Assembly: GCA_049472395.1 (NCBI GenBank)
Contig: JBLIRR010000053.1
Coordinates: 1-39,035 of the forward strand
DNA length: 39,035 nt
Source of the DNA: JBLIRR01 sp049472395
GTDB taxonomy: Bacteria; SZUA-182; DTGQ01; JBLIRR01
Direction: 5' to 3'
Each line of letters begins with the position of its first letter. Position 1 is the first letter of the stretch. The notes under the pieces are model-generated. The model was not told where the DNA came from and ran no database searches. It saw only the letters and a program-made list of their open reading frames with translations. Positions 8,760-16,845 of this stretch are shown piece by piece. The translations under genes were made by a program, and so were the position numbers.

Positions 8760-10097
8760 ATGTTTAAATTAAGTGATATGATATATTCAACTATGAAAGA
8801 TGGGACAGTAAAACAGATCAATCCCTTTACCAATACTGAAGTATGGAATATTCCCGGGCGCAAGCATAAGCCAAAAACAAATGAAGCTATCAAAGAGCCA
8901 AAAAAAATCGAACCAGCAGAAATTGAGGATTCCTGCAATTTTTGTGAGGCACGATTTTTTAATACTCCACCTGAAAAATCGCGGTTGATATTTCGCAATG
9001 GCAAGTACGAGTGCTTGGAGCGACAGAATGCAGAAGATATAAATAAAACGAAAGTAGTGTTCAGAAGAATACCGAATCTTTTTGAAATAGTCACGATAGA
9101 TTATTGGAAAGAAAATTATGATTTTTTTCTTCCTGCGGTCAATAAAGAATGGAAAGAAAGATATATATCCACAAAAATGGGCCTTGAGCATGTAATAAAA
9201 TTGATTGATTTTAAGCTTAAATTATCAGGGAAAACTGATCAGGATATATCATCCACTCCTATTGAAAAGAAACTGGCCATGGCAGATGCATTCTTTGGCG
9301 GAGGCCACGAACTGATAGTGGCACGGAAACATTACAAGGAGGGAGCTCAATATGACTATGATTTATGCTCCTCAGGAGAGCTCACGCAAGATGAGCATGC
9401 CGAATATCTTAAATTCACGATAAAAGCTATGGAAGATATTTATGAGAATAATAGATATGTGCGATATATTAGTGTATTTCAGAATTGGCTAAAAGATGCG
9501 GGAGCATCATTCGATCATCTGCACAAGCAAATGGTAGCTCTTGATGAATGGGGCACCTCTGTTGAGAAAGAATTGGATTTAGTGAAAGACAATCACAATA
9601 TGTACAATGATTATGCAGCTAACTTTGCCTCTTACCATAATTTAGTCATTGCAGAAAATGACCATGCGGTAGCCTTTACTGATATCGGGCATCGTTTTCC
9701 TACTATCGCCATATATTCAAAGAGTGAGAAAGTCTTCCCTAATGCGCATACGGATGAGGAATTAAGAGGATTTAGCGACCTTGTTCATGCATGTCATAAG
9801 GCAATGGGTTCTTCCATTACCTGTAATGAGGAATGGTATTATACTCCGAGGGATGCAACGGTTTACATGCCATGGCATATCCTTATTAAATGGAGAATTT
9901 CTGTACCTGCAGGTTTTGAAGGAGGCACCAAAATATATATTAATCCAATGACACCTGTTGAATTAAGGGATTGGATGGTCCCGCGATTATATGAACTGAG
10001 AGATAAGAAAGTGATAGATGGATTTAAGATCGCAGAAGAGTGTCCTGTGAAACCGAACTCATTAAAATATTATTATCGTTTCTATCGCAGATACTAG
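8760..10097 (+). CDS. DUF4921 family protein, galactose-1-phosphate uridylyltransferase-like (HIT superfamily)
   Basis: This 445-residue protein matches the DUF4921 family by its opening TVKQINPFTNTEVWNIPGR (about 16-34), typical of that family as I recall it. It carries the GalT hallmarks: a CxxC (C59, C62) that would bind zinc, GGHELIVARKHY at about 181-192 (compare the GHHEVI block of GalT), and H-x-H-x-Q at 253-257 (HLHKQ), where the second histidine is the nucleotidyl-carrying nucleophile. A late WHILIKW block (about 372-378) recalls the C-terminal GalT half. I infer a nucleotidyl- or phosphoryl-transfer enzyme on a sugar phosphate or nucleotide; the substrate is unknown. The gene stands alone with its own ribosome site AGAGGA and a divergent spacer, so genome context gives no substrate clue. 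Confidence 0.82.
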   Translation: MFKLSDMIYSTMKDGTVKQINPFTNTEVWNIPGRKHKPKTNEAIKEPKKIEPAEIEDSCNFCEARFFNTPPEKSRLIFRNGKYECLERQNAEDINKTKVVFRRIPNLFEIVTIDYWKENYDFFLPAVNKEWKERYISTKMGLEHVIKLIDFKLKLSGKTDQDISSTPIEKKLAMADAFFGGGHELIVARKHYKEGAQYDYDLCSSGELTQDEHAEYLKFTIKAMEDIYENNRYVRYISVFQNWLKDAGASFDHLHKQMVALDEWGTSVEKELDLVKDNHNMYNDYAANFASYHNLVIAENDHAVAFTDIGHRFPTIAIYSKSEKVFPNAHTDEELRGFSDLVHACHKAMGSSITCNEEWYYTPRDATVYMPWHILIKWRISVPAGFEGGTKIYINPMTPVELRDWMVPRLYELRDKKVIDGFKIAEECPVKPNSLKYYYRFYRRY

Positions 10098-10120
10098 ACA
10101 TCTTCTCAAAATAAATTAAA

Positions 10121-10272
10121 ATATTTGACAGGATTACAGAATTAACATGAGGTAATCACCTGAATCAAAAAGATTTATCATAAACTGTTATCTGCAGAAT
10201 CCCTGGTTCTATTTCATTAATCAATGTGTTTTACCTATGTTTTTTAAAGGTTGATCTTGTTATCCTGTCAAA
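10121..10272. repeat. Degenerate intergenic inverted repeat
   Basis: An 11-base perfect inverted pair, TTTGACAGGAT at 10124-10134 and ATCCTGTCAAA at 10262-10272, encloses 127 bases of AT-rich sequence without an ORF. The arms are the same word as in the inverted repeat at 26181-26248, so the two spacers share a repeat family, here more decayed. It fills most of the 267-base gap between the DUF4921 gene and the Bat-like operon. Confidence 0.6.
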
Positions 10273-10364
10273 AAAATTTTTGAAATTTCCCTACAAATTG
10301 TTTACAATTCATTTTACAAAAATATGGATTTTCACTACCAAAGAATAAAAAAATCATAATTATA

Positions 10365-11162
10365 ATGTATAGGAAGATCTTTTCTGCTTCATTAGTGTGT
10401 TGTCTGTGTTTCTGTTTAATAAAAATAGGGAGAGGATTAGCCGCGCCTGAGATAAATATCAGTGTAGAGGACGAGAAGATAATGGTAAATCGTCCCTTTA
10501 GGGTGACTATTGATGTCAACTGGGAAGGAGGGCCTTATGACTATCTCATTCCGGCTCCTTTATTAAATCTTCCTGATAATGTCGAATTAATTGATTCTCA
10601 TACGAACACGCGCGCGCTCTCAGGAGAAGGAATTCAGATAATTTTTCTCTATCATTTAAAAGCCCGCATAATAGGTACCTATACACTTGATTCAATAGAA
10701 GTTAAGTATATCCCCAAAGAGGAAAAGGAAGGATTTTCCAAAATGCTCCCAGCCGTGTCTATCCAGGTGGTGCCTTGGAACCTATGTGGCTTGACTTATA
10801 TATGGCTTATGATAATATTTGGGATTGTTATCCTTATTGTCTGCGTGTTTTTTTTCTTTCGTGCACAACGTCGGAGATTAGCCCGGGAAAAAAGCAAAGA
10901 GGAAGAAAAAAAAGAGATTGGGAAGCACATAATTGCTTTGTTAGAGGAAGCACGACAAGCGAAGGTTAAGGGAGAGGATAGACTCTTTGTGGAGGCTATT
11001 ATTAAACTTAAAAAGACCGTGAGCTGGAATAGCAAAGAGGAGAGTACCCTTTTGGAAAGGATTAAATATTCGGGGCATAAAATCTCAAAAGAGGATAGGG
11101 AATATATGTATCGAGATATTGAACATGCATTAAAGAAGGAGGAAAATCTAAAGTTATGTTAG
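10365..11162 (+). CDS. BatD-like membrane-anchored periplasmic protein
   Basis: This is a 265-residue protein with a signal sequence (residues 1-27, MYRKIF then a hydrophobic run to GLAAPE). A predicted beta-rich exported domain covers about 28-140 (INISVEDEKIMVNRPFRVTIDV is typical of BatD/oxygen-tolerance N-domains). A single membrane helix follows at about 145-167 (IWLMIIFGIVILIVCVFFFF), then a basic cytoplasmic helical tail. I assign it by fold-like pattern plus position: it precedes MoxR and DUF58, as BatD-type proteins often do. Sequence-level recognition is weak. Its stop overlaps the moxR start by 7 bases. The start is supported by the signal peptide rather than by a ribosome site, since upstream there is only AT-rich sequence. 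Confidence 0.65.
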   Translation: MYRKIFSASLVCCLCFCLIKIGRGLAAPEINISVEDEKIMVNRPFRVTIDVNWEGGPYDYLIPAPLLNLPDNVELIDSHTNTRALSGEGIQIIFLYHLKARIIGTYTLDSIEVKYIPKEEKEGFSKMLPAVSIQVVPWNLCGLTYIWLMIIFGIVILIVCVFFFFRAQRRRLAREKSKEEEKKEIGKHIIALLEEARQAKVKGEDRLFVEAIIKLKKTVSWNSKEESTLLERIKYSGHKISKEDREYMYRDIEHALKKEENLKLC

Positions 11163-12133
11163 AAGAGATTACACGAGAAGTTCAAGAAAAGGCACCTATG
11201 ATCCGAGAGTTGAGAGATCAAATCGGACGAATAATAGTGGGGCAAGAATATTTGGTTGAGAGAATCCTGGTGGGATTGCTGGCTAATGGACATATTCTTG
11301 TTGAAGGTGTGCCGGGTCTTGCCAAGACAACAGCGGTAAAAACATTAGCCCAGGCTATTAATACCAGTTTTCAACGGATCCAATTCACTCCCGATCTTTT
11401 GCCCGCAGACCTTATCGGCACACAGATTTTTCTTCCTAAAACCGGTGAATTTACAATAAAGAAAGGGCCCATTTTCCATAATATTATATTGGCAGATGAG
11501 ATTAATCGGGCTCCTTCAAAAGTCCAAAGCGCTCTTCTTGAAGCTATGCAAGAGCGGCAGGTATCTATTGCTGAGACAACCTTTAAGCTCGATGAACCCT
11601 TTTTAGTTATGGCGACCCAGAATCCAATAGAACAGGAAGGGACTTATCCATTGCCGGAAGCTCAGGTAGACCGTTTTATGCTGAAACTCTCTATCACCTA
11701 TCCGACAAAGGAGGAGGAGAAGATGATTATGAAACGAATGACCGCCTCCAGTATCCCTGAGATTAAACCTGTAATAAGTGGCAATGATATCCTAGAGTTG
11801 CAGAAAGTAGTTGAGAAAATTTATATTGATGAAAAGCTTCAAGATTATATTGTCGATATCGTTTTTGCTACACGTGATCCCAAATTATATAATCTTCCCA
11901 TTGTCAATATGATCCAATATGGTGCTTCTCCGCGGGCAACTATTTATCTCAATCAAGCTGCAAAGGTCTATGCCTTCCTACATGGTAACGCGTATGTAAC
12001 ACCACAAGATATTAAATCCATAGGTATGGATATTCTTCGTCACCGGATTATTCTTTCTTATGAGGCTGAAGCGGAAAATATTATAAGTGATGATATTATC
12101 AATAAAATATTCGATACTGTTGAGGTGCCGTGA
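11156..12133 (+). CDS. MoxR-family AAA+ ATPase
   Basis: This is a chaperone-like AAA_3 ATPase of 325 residues, cytoplasmic, that usually works with VWA/DUF58 partners in maturing or protecting envelope or enzyme complexes. Walker A is GVPGLAKTT (about 51-59), Walker B is LADEINRAPSK, sensor 1 is MATQNPIEQEGTYPLPEAQ, followed by DRFMLKL, and the C-terminal lid has GASPRATIYL. All are canonical. It is translationally coupled to the BatD-like gene upstream and is followed four bases later by the DUF58 gene. The client of this module is unknown. Confidence 0.95.
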   Translation: MLEEITREVQEKAPMIRELRDQIGRIIVGQEYLVERILVGLLANGHILVEGVPGLAKTTAVKTLAQAINTSFQRIQFTPDLLPADLIGTQIFLPKTGEFTIKKGPIFHNIILADEINRAPSKVQSALLEAMQERQVSIAETTFKLDEPFLVMATQNPIEQEGTYPLPEAQVDRFMLKLSITYPTKEEEKMIMKRMTASSIPEIKPVISGNDILELQKVVEKIYIDEKLQDYIVDIVFATRDPKLYNLPIVNMIQYGASPRATIYLNQAAKVYAFLHGNAYVTPQDIKSIGMDILRHRIILSYEAEAENIISDDIINKIFDTVEVP

Positions 12134-12137
12134 AAGA

Positions 12138-13034
12138 ATGCTTGATCCTGAAATAATAAAGAAAATACAACGTATTCATATTCATACAAATCGTCTGGTT
12201 ACAGAAGTCATGGCCGGTGAATATGTAAGTGCTTTTCGGGGCCGTGGTATGGAATTTGATGAAGTAAGGGAATATCAGCAGGGTGATCCTATCAGAGATA
12301 TCGACTGGAATGTGACTGCGAGGACAGGACATCCCTATGTCAAAGTTTACCGTGAGGAGAGAGAATTGACTATAATGTTATTAATTGATGTCAGTTCATC
12401 CGGGCAGTTTGGCACGGTGTATAAGCTTAAAAATGAAATAGCAGCGGAGATAGCTGCCTTCTTAGCCTTTGCTGCGATAAAAAGTAATGATAAGGTAGGC
12501 TTGATAATTTTTAGCGATAGAATTGAAAAATATATTCCTCCCAAGAAAGGGAAGGGGCATGTATGGCGTGTCATTAAAGAGGTATTGGCTTATCAGACTA
12601 ATGGAGATTTGGGGCATAAGAGGACTGATATAGGGCAGGCGCTCGAATATATGGTAAAGGTGATGCGGAGACGAGCGGTATGCTTTTTAATATCAGATTT
12701 TTTATCAGAGGATTATGAAAAGCAACTGCGTCTTGCAGGCCAAAGACATGATCTCATTAGCATTTCAATTGTGGATCCCTGCGAGAAACAATTGCCCTCG
12801 GTTGGCTTTATTGAGCTAGAAGATGCTGAGACAGGAGAGATAATTATGATTGATACCTATAATGTTGAGACTCGTGATAGATTCCTCATGCTTGGGGACG
12901 AGCAGTTAAAAGAGAGGCAGAGATTGTTTCGTTCTATAAATTTGGATTATGTAGAGGTCACTATCTCTCACGATGAGCGCAGTTATATTGATCCACTGGT
13001 GAAACTATTCAGATTAAGGGAGAAAAGATTGTGA
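12138..13034 (+). CDS. DUF58 domain-containing protein (VWA-like partner of MoxR)
   Basis: This is a cytoplasmic or membrane-associated protein of 298 residues with the DUF58 core: FRGRGMEFDEVREYQQGD, then IRDIDWNVTARTGHPYVK and the VWA-type metal site DVSSSG (D-x-S-x-S intact). The C-terminal part ends with a DxxxPLVKLF-like helix. I chose ATG 12138, placing GAGGTG 10 bases upstream. A longer reading from 12087 would overlap moxR by 46 bases with non-family sequence and is unlikely. MoxR plus DUF58 is a recurrent pair. The next gene starts at a GTG overlapping this stop, so the module is a single transcript. Confidence 0.92.
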   Translation: MLDPEIIKKIQRIHIHTNRLVTEVMAGEYVSAFRGRGMEFDEVREYQQGDPIRDIDWNVTARTGHPYVKVYREERELTIMLLIDVSSSGQFGTVYKLKNEIAAEIAAFLAFAAIKSNDKVGLIIFSDRIEKYIPPKKGKGHVWRVIKEVLAYQTNGDLGHKRTDIGQALEYMVKVMRRRAVCFLISDFLSEDYEKQLRLAGQRHDLISISIVDPCEKQLPSVGFIELEDAETGEIIMIDTYNVETRDRFLMLGDEQLKERQRLFRSINLDYVEVTISHDERSYIDPLVKLFRLREKRL

Positions 13035-13981
13035 GCAGTACCCCACTATTTGATAAGAAAACTGTTTTTTTCTTTGCAATTGGATTGGCATTATATGGTG
13101 TGTTAATTTTGCTTTTACTGGGTGATAAACCGCAGAGTATGAAGGAAGATGCCTCTTGGACTCCTGAAAATCAAAGGGCGGTTGCTAATAAGCTAAAAGG
13201 TGTGGGACTTTTGGAAGAGAGTGCGGCAGCGTATATAGCCTATATTGCTAATGCGGACCTCACACCTGAAGAAAGAAGCACTATGGCGTATAATATTGCC
13301 CGGATTTATATGGATGCCCAACTTTATGAGAAGGCATTAGTATGGTTTTATCAGGTTGAGATTTCATACCCTGAGACAGAGCTTAAATCCGCATTAAATC
13401 CGAAAATTATCGCATGCTTGGAAAAGTTGGGTCATTATAAAGCGGCAGAATATGCTTTAGAGGCGAGGGCAACTCGGAATAATATGCATGATATGGAAGA
13501 GAAGGGGGGGCGAGTTGTCGCTAAAATCGGCACGGATGAAATAACGCTCAATGAGATAGATGAGGCATTTGAGGACCTTCCTGCATTTATAAAGAAAGAC
13601 TTAAAGAAAAAGGACTTTGCCAAGATGTATATTGCTGACCAGCTTTTTTACCGTCAGGGTGTAAAATTGGGGTACGAACAAGATTCAGATATACGAAAAA
13701 AAACGGAGCGTTTGAGGAAGCAGTTAATTGTTAATAAAGTAAAAGAGAAGGAGATTGAGGCAAAGATAGAGGCTGATCCTGATGATGTTAAAAATTATTT
13801 TGAAGTCAACAAAGAAAAATACAGGGACCCTAATAATGCCCAGGAGCCTTCCTTCGATCAACTCAAGTCACGTGTAGAAGCAGATTATATGCAACAAAAA
13901 CGAGAAAAAGAGTATCAGATGCATATTAATAAGGCTTTATCAAATTCCGACGTGCAGCTTTTTCTTGATCAGATCGATTAA
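13031..13981 (+). CDS. Membrane-anchored TPR/SurA-like protein lacking the parvulin core
   Basis: GTG start overlapping the DUF58 stop by 4 bases; 316 residues. A membrane anchor lies at about 10-31 (TVFFFAIGLALYGVLILLLL), followed by a TPR-like helical segment (about 45-135: EESAAAYIAYIANADLTPEE, YNIARIYMDAQLYEKALVWF). Residues ~160-250 read like the SurA/PpiC N-terminal domain (VVAKIGTDEITLNEIDEAF, then KMYIADQLFYRQGVKLGYEQ). DPDDVKNYFEVNKEKYR would normally lead into the peptidyl-prolyl isomerase domain. Instead there are only about 10 residues before the C-terminal PpiC helix (FDQLKSRVEADYMQQK). So the isomerase core seems absent and only the chaperone part remains. The likely place is the periplasmic face. 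It closes the Bat-like operon. Confidence 0.75.
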   Translation: MSSTPLFDKKTVFFFAIGLALYGVLILLLLGDKPQSMKEDASWTPENQRAVANKLKGVGLLEESAAAYIAYIANADLTPEERSTMAYNIARIYMDAQLYEKALVWFYQVEISYPETELKSALNPKIIACLEKLGHYKAAEYALEARATRNNMHDMEEKGGRVVAKIGTDEITLNEIDEAFEDLPAFIKKDLKKKDFAKMYIADQLFYRQGVKLGYEQDSDIRKKTERLRKQLIVNKVKEKEIEAKIEADPDDVKNYFEVNKEKYRDPNNAQEPSFDQLKSRVEADYMQQKREKEYQMHINKALSNSDVQLFLDQID

Positions 13982-14005
13982 TATATCGTGTAGCAATCAA
14001 TTTTT

Positions 14006-14160
14006 ATCCACCAATGTGTGCGTCTGTGTTTTTGCAATATAAGGGGATTTATAGCTGTCATATCATGCGTAACCTTTATTTTTTCATATACGTCTAAAGA
14101 ATATTAATAGTACTATAATTATCTATTAATCTGTGTATTCTATTTAAATCTCTTGGTTAT
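14006..14160. repeat. Traces of degenerate intergenic repeat words
   Basis: The 291-base spacer 13982-14272 has no gene. It contains ATCCACCAATGTGTGCGTCT at 14006-14025 and ATTAATCTGTGTATTC at 14125-14140, running into AAATCTCTTGG. These words resemble short degenerate repeats I associate with spacers of many environmental bacteria; this is recollection, not a search. There is also an orphan AGAAGGAGGA at 14182-14191 with no start codon in reach, and a 10-base palindrome GCGTGCACGC at 14243-14252, about 20 bases before the next gene. Confidence 0.35.
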
Positions 14161-14272
14161 TATTCATATAATAATTAAATTAGAAGGAGGAAAAAAATAA
14201 TAAAGAGAAAATAAGAGAATTTTGATTGAATTAATCTTTTTTGCGTGCACGCTTAAAGGGGGGTAAACTTAT

Positions 14273-14941
14273 ATGAAAAAGTTTTGCTTTATTTTAAGTT
14301 GTGGAGTATTATTTTTACTATTTTTATTTCCAAACTCTCCAGCTGCTGCAATTGAAATTTCATACACTCCGTCACCTAGAGCGGTAGTATATCCGATTGG
14401 CATCTCTCAGTTAACCGGATTGCTTTCTCTTTTGTCTTTACCAATCACTACCCCGGCCCCTGTTTTATTAAATCCTATATTACCAATATTACCAATCGCG
14501 CGTGTTCAGGGTACGGTTTTGCCTACTACTCCTGTAGTTACGCCAACGGTGGTAGCACTACCACCACCACCTGTACCAGTAGTGATTGTGACGACGAATT
14601 GGATAGGAGCCTGGTATGCCATTGAAGGATCGGTAGGTCCGCAGACAGGGACATTGACATTGCAGCTCATCCATAATACATCTACTGGTGCATTGAGCGG
14701 GATAGTTGATTTTGGCGTAAACAGCTTAATACCTGAACCTGTCCCTATGACAGGATTTATGCTTCCCGGTGCAACTACCTTTGAGCTGGAAGGTATCTAT
14801 TATGATCCTCTTGACATATCTCGGATAGCGAATATTGATCTTGTAGGCACGTTGACCTCGAGCACGACTATATCTGGAACTTACAGCATTCTGAGTTGGC
14901 ATGGACCATCTTTTGGGAGGATTTATTTAACGCTTCTATAA
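14273..14941 (+). CDS. Secreted protein of unknown function
   Basis: This is a 222-residue protein with a clean Sec signal peptide (MKKFCFILSCGVLFLLFLF, cut near SPAAA-IE). A low-complexity region rich in Pro, Leu, Ile and Val follows (about 45-105, with PPPPVPVVIV as a hinge). The C-terminal domain of about 110 residues is rich in Thr, Gly and Ser and looks all-beta (WIGAWYAIEGSVGPQTGTLT, then STTISGTYSI), possibly a lipocalin-like or jelly-roll sandwich. No family is recognised. The ribosome site AAAGGGGGG lies about 12 bases upstream. It is monocistronic, with ~270-290-base spacers on both sides. An export role at the cell surface is inferred only from the signal. Confidence 0.75.
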   Translation: MKKFCFILSCGVLFLLFLFPNSPAAAIEISYTPSPRAVVYPIGISQLTGLLSLLSLPITTPAPVLLNPILPILPIARVQGTVLPTTPVVTPTVVALPPPPVPVVIVTTNWIGAWYAIEGSVGPQTGTLTLQLIHNTSTGALSGIVDFGVNSLIPEPVPMTGFMLPGATTFELEGIYYDPLDISRIANIDLVGTLTSSTTISGTYSILSWHGPSFGRIYLTLL

Positions 14942-15213
14942 AATAAGCGATCACTAGGCATTAATTATGAATATGATCAAGAGATTTATATTATAATTGC
15001 TGAAAAAAAATTCTTTCAGCCTATGCATGCAGACTTTCATTTTCATTTCTTTCCTATATAATTGATTAAAGAAGGGAATATAGTTAGTTTTTACAGGGGA
15101 CATTTTAAAAAGTAAACCTAATGCTTTAGTAACTCTATCTAAAATATAAAATAAAAAAAATTAATATCAAGTTAAAATAATATATCTATTCTTATAACAG
15201 CTCGTTTAATAAA

Positions 15214-15762
15214 ATGTTGGTGAGGGATTTTCTTATACCATTTATAACAGTCGGCATAGCGGAGCTTGGTGATAAAACCCAGCTTGCAATACTCTGTTTG
15301 GCTTCAAATACGAAGAAGTATTTTGAACTGCTGCTGGGAGTGATACTGGCGTTTCTTATAGCAGATGGGTGTGCTGTTCTTTTGGGTGATTTTATGGTTG
15401 ATTTGATTCCAATTGGCTATATAAAAATAATTTCCGGTACTATATTTATACTTTTCGGTGTGCTTACTTTTTTCGATAAAAAAAGAGAAGAAGCGGAATG
15501 TACCCTGAGGAATCCTTTCTTATCTGGATTTTGGGTAGTACTTCTCTCAGAAATGGGAGACAAAACGCAAATCACCGCAAGTGTATTTGCGGCAAAATTT
15601 AATCCTTACATTGTTTTCCTGGGCGTAATATCTGCTTTATTAATTCTTTCTTTTATTGCGGTATTCCTGAGCAAAACGATCTTGAGAAGGCTTAATCAAA
15701 GAAAGGTATCTTTTGCCGCTGGCATTACATTTATTCTAGTGGGAATCTCCTGCTTCTTTTAA
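15214..15762 (+). CDS. GDT1/TMEM165 (UPF0016) family cation exporter
   Basis: This is an integral membrane protein of 182 residues, about six helices in two inverted three-helix halves. The defining E-x-G-D-K-T/S motifs are both present: ELGDKTQ at 17-23 and EMGDKTQ at 113-119, each at the start of a half. Bacterial members export Mn2+ (MneA, Mnx); eukaryotic ones exchange Ca2+/Mn2+ for H+. Manganese export is the likeliest role here, but the ion cannot be read from the motif. No clear ribosome site precedes the ATG. I looked for a yybP-ykoY manganese riboswitch in the 271-base leader and did not find convincing conserved elements. Confidence 0.92.
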   Translation: MLVRDFLIPFITVGIAELGDKTQLAILCLASNTKKYFELLLGVILAFLIADGCAVLLGDFMVDLIPIGYIKIISGTIFILFGVLTFFDKKREEAECTLRNPFLSGFWVVLLSEMGDKTQITASVFAAKFNPYIVFLGVISALLILSFIAVFLSKTILRRLNQRKVSFAAGITFILVGISCFF

Positions 15763-15901
15763 GCGAGGGATTAATGTCAATGGTGGATATGTTTCGTGTT
15801 TACACCCCGTGGAATAATAATTCACTCTGTTATTCCGATTTGAGGCTGTTAAAAAAAGAGATTCATACTTTTAAAATAAGAAGGGCATTGGAGAGAACAT
15901 A

Positions 15902-16771
15902 ATGATATGGTTTTCCCTATCTCTTCTCACGGCACTGCTTGTTTCAACTGAAGATGCGTGGGTTAAACGGTCTTTTTCGCATCTGAGCTCCTATGAAATG
16001 TCTGCATATCCATTAGTGTATAGCCTTCCCCTCTTTATTTGTGCTGTTTTCTTTATTTCAGTGCCTTCATTAGACCCTGTCTTTTTCTGGTACTTTCTTA
16101 TCGCTCTTCCTCTTAATGGCGTTGCTTACCTTCTTTATATAAAGGCGTTAAAGGTTTCCCCTCTTTCCCTGACCATTCCATACCTTGCATTCACTCCCGC
16201 ATTTACCATTTTTACAGGGTATATCTTTTTAGATGAAACACCTACATGGTGGAGTGGATTAGGGATATTAATTGTCTGTGTGGGTGGATATATCCTTAAT
16301 GTTAATTTTGAGAAATGGACCTTTTTTACTCCACTTAAGGCGATCGGGAAAGAAACTGGTTCGTGGATAATGCTTATTGTCTCCTTTTTATTTAGTTTTG
16401 CTGCTGTTATAGGAAAGGTTATGATTGTGCACTCATCACCCCTTTTCTTTGCGGTCTCTTTCTTCACCGGGTTTAATGTAGTATTTCTTCTTTTCCTTTT
16501 TATCTCAGGGAAGATTTTGCCAGGTACATTCATAAATGCCCCCATAAAGGGAACCATAGCAGGAACTCTCTTTTTCTTTCATATATTTACACACGTACTT
16601 GCCATTTCGCTGACAAAAGCAGTATATATGATTTCCATAAAGAGACTGAGCGTGCTTTTCAGTATTATTTACGGAGGAGTAATATTTAAGGAAAAGAATC
16701 TTTTCATGCGCTTTTGCGGGGCGTTGCTTATGTTTATCGGAGCAGCGCTTATCCTTTTCAAAGGCAATTAA
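15902..16771 (+). CDS. EamA/DMT-superfamily transporter
   Basis: This is a 289-residue, about ten-helix membrane protein with the two-fold EamA repeat. The first half contains LNGVAYLLYIKALKVSPLSL, followed by TIPYLAFTPAFTIFTGYIFL and DETPTWWSGLGILIVCVGGY. The second half mirrors it at KAVYMISIKRLSVLFSIIYG and FKEKNLFMRFCGALLMFIGA. Substrates in this superfamily are metabolites, amino acids or nucleotide sugars, and none can be named here. GGAGAG lies upstream of the ATG. It follows the GDT1 gene by 139 bases that hold a weak 7-base stem (15811-15836) and converges on the GGDEF gene. Confidence 0.9.
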   Translation: MIWFSLSLLTALLVSTEDAWVKRSFSHLSSYEMSAYPLVYSLPLFICAVFFISVPSLDPVFFWYFLIALPLNGVAYLLYIKALKVSPLSLTIPYLAFTPAFTIFTGYIFLDETPTWWSGLGILIVCVGGYILNVNFEKWTFFTPLKAIGKETGSWIMLIVSFLFSFAAVIGKVMIVHSSPLFFAVSFFTGFNVVFLLFLFISGKILPGTFINAPIKGTIAGTLFFFHIFTHVLAISLTKAVYMISIKRLSVLFSIIYGGVIFKEKNLFMRFCGALLMFIGAALILFKGN

Positions 16772-16845
16772 CAGGGAGCAGCCAGAATAGAGTTTTTTTA
16801 TCCATATTTGTTCAGTATCTATGAGGTGCTCTTATGATTTTGGGA

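Noticed and set aside
12087..12137. Upstream extension of the DUF58 gene
   Set aside because: It would overlap moxR by 46 bases, has non-family sequence and no ribosome site; ATG 12138 with GAGGTG ahead is better.
14182..14252. Ribosome-site-like AGAAGGAGGA with a possible small gene
   Set aside because: No start codon lies within reach; the first in-frame TTG is over 30 bases away and gives only 14 codons.
14942..15213. Possible yybP-ykoY manganese riboswitch ahead of the GDT1-family gene
   Set aside because: The genes regulated by this RNA often include GDT1/MneA types, and ACAGGGGACATTTT occurs at about 15093-15106, but the paired conserved loops of the aptamer cannot be traced. The spacer also holds only a weak hairpin at 14999-15020 without a T run.
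15811..15836. Terminator after the GDT1-family gene
   Set aside because: The stem GGAATAA/TTATTCC is seven AT-rich pairs with a 12-base loop and no T run; too weak.
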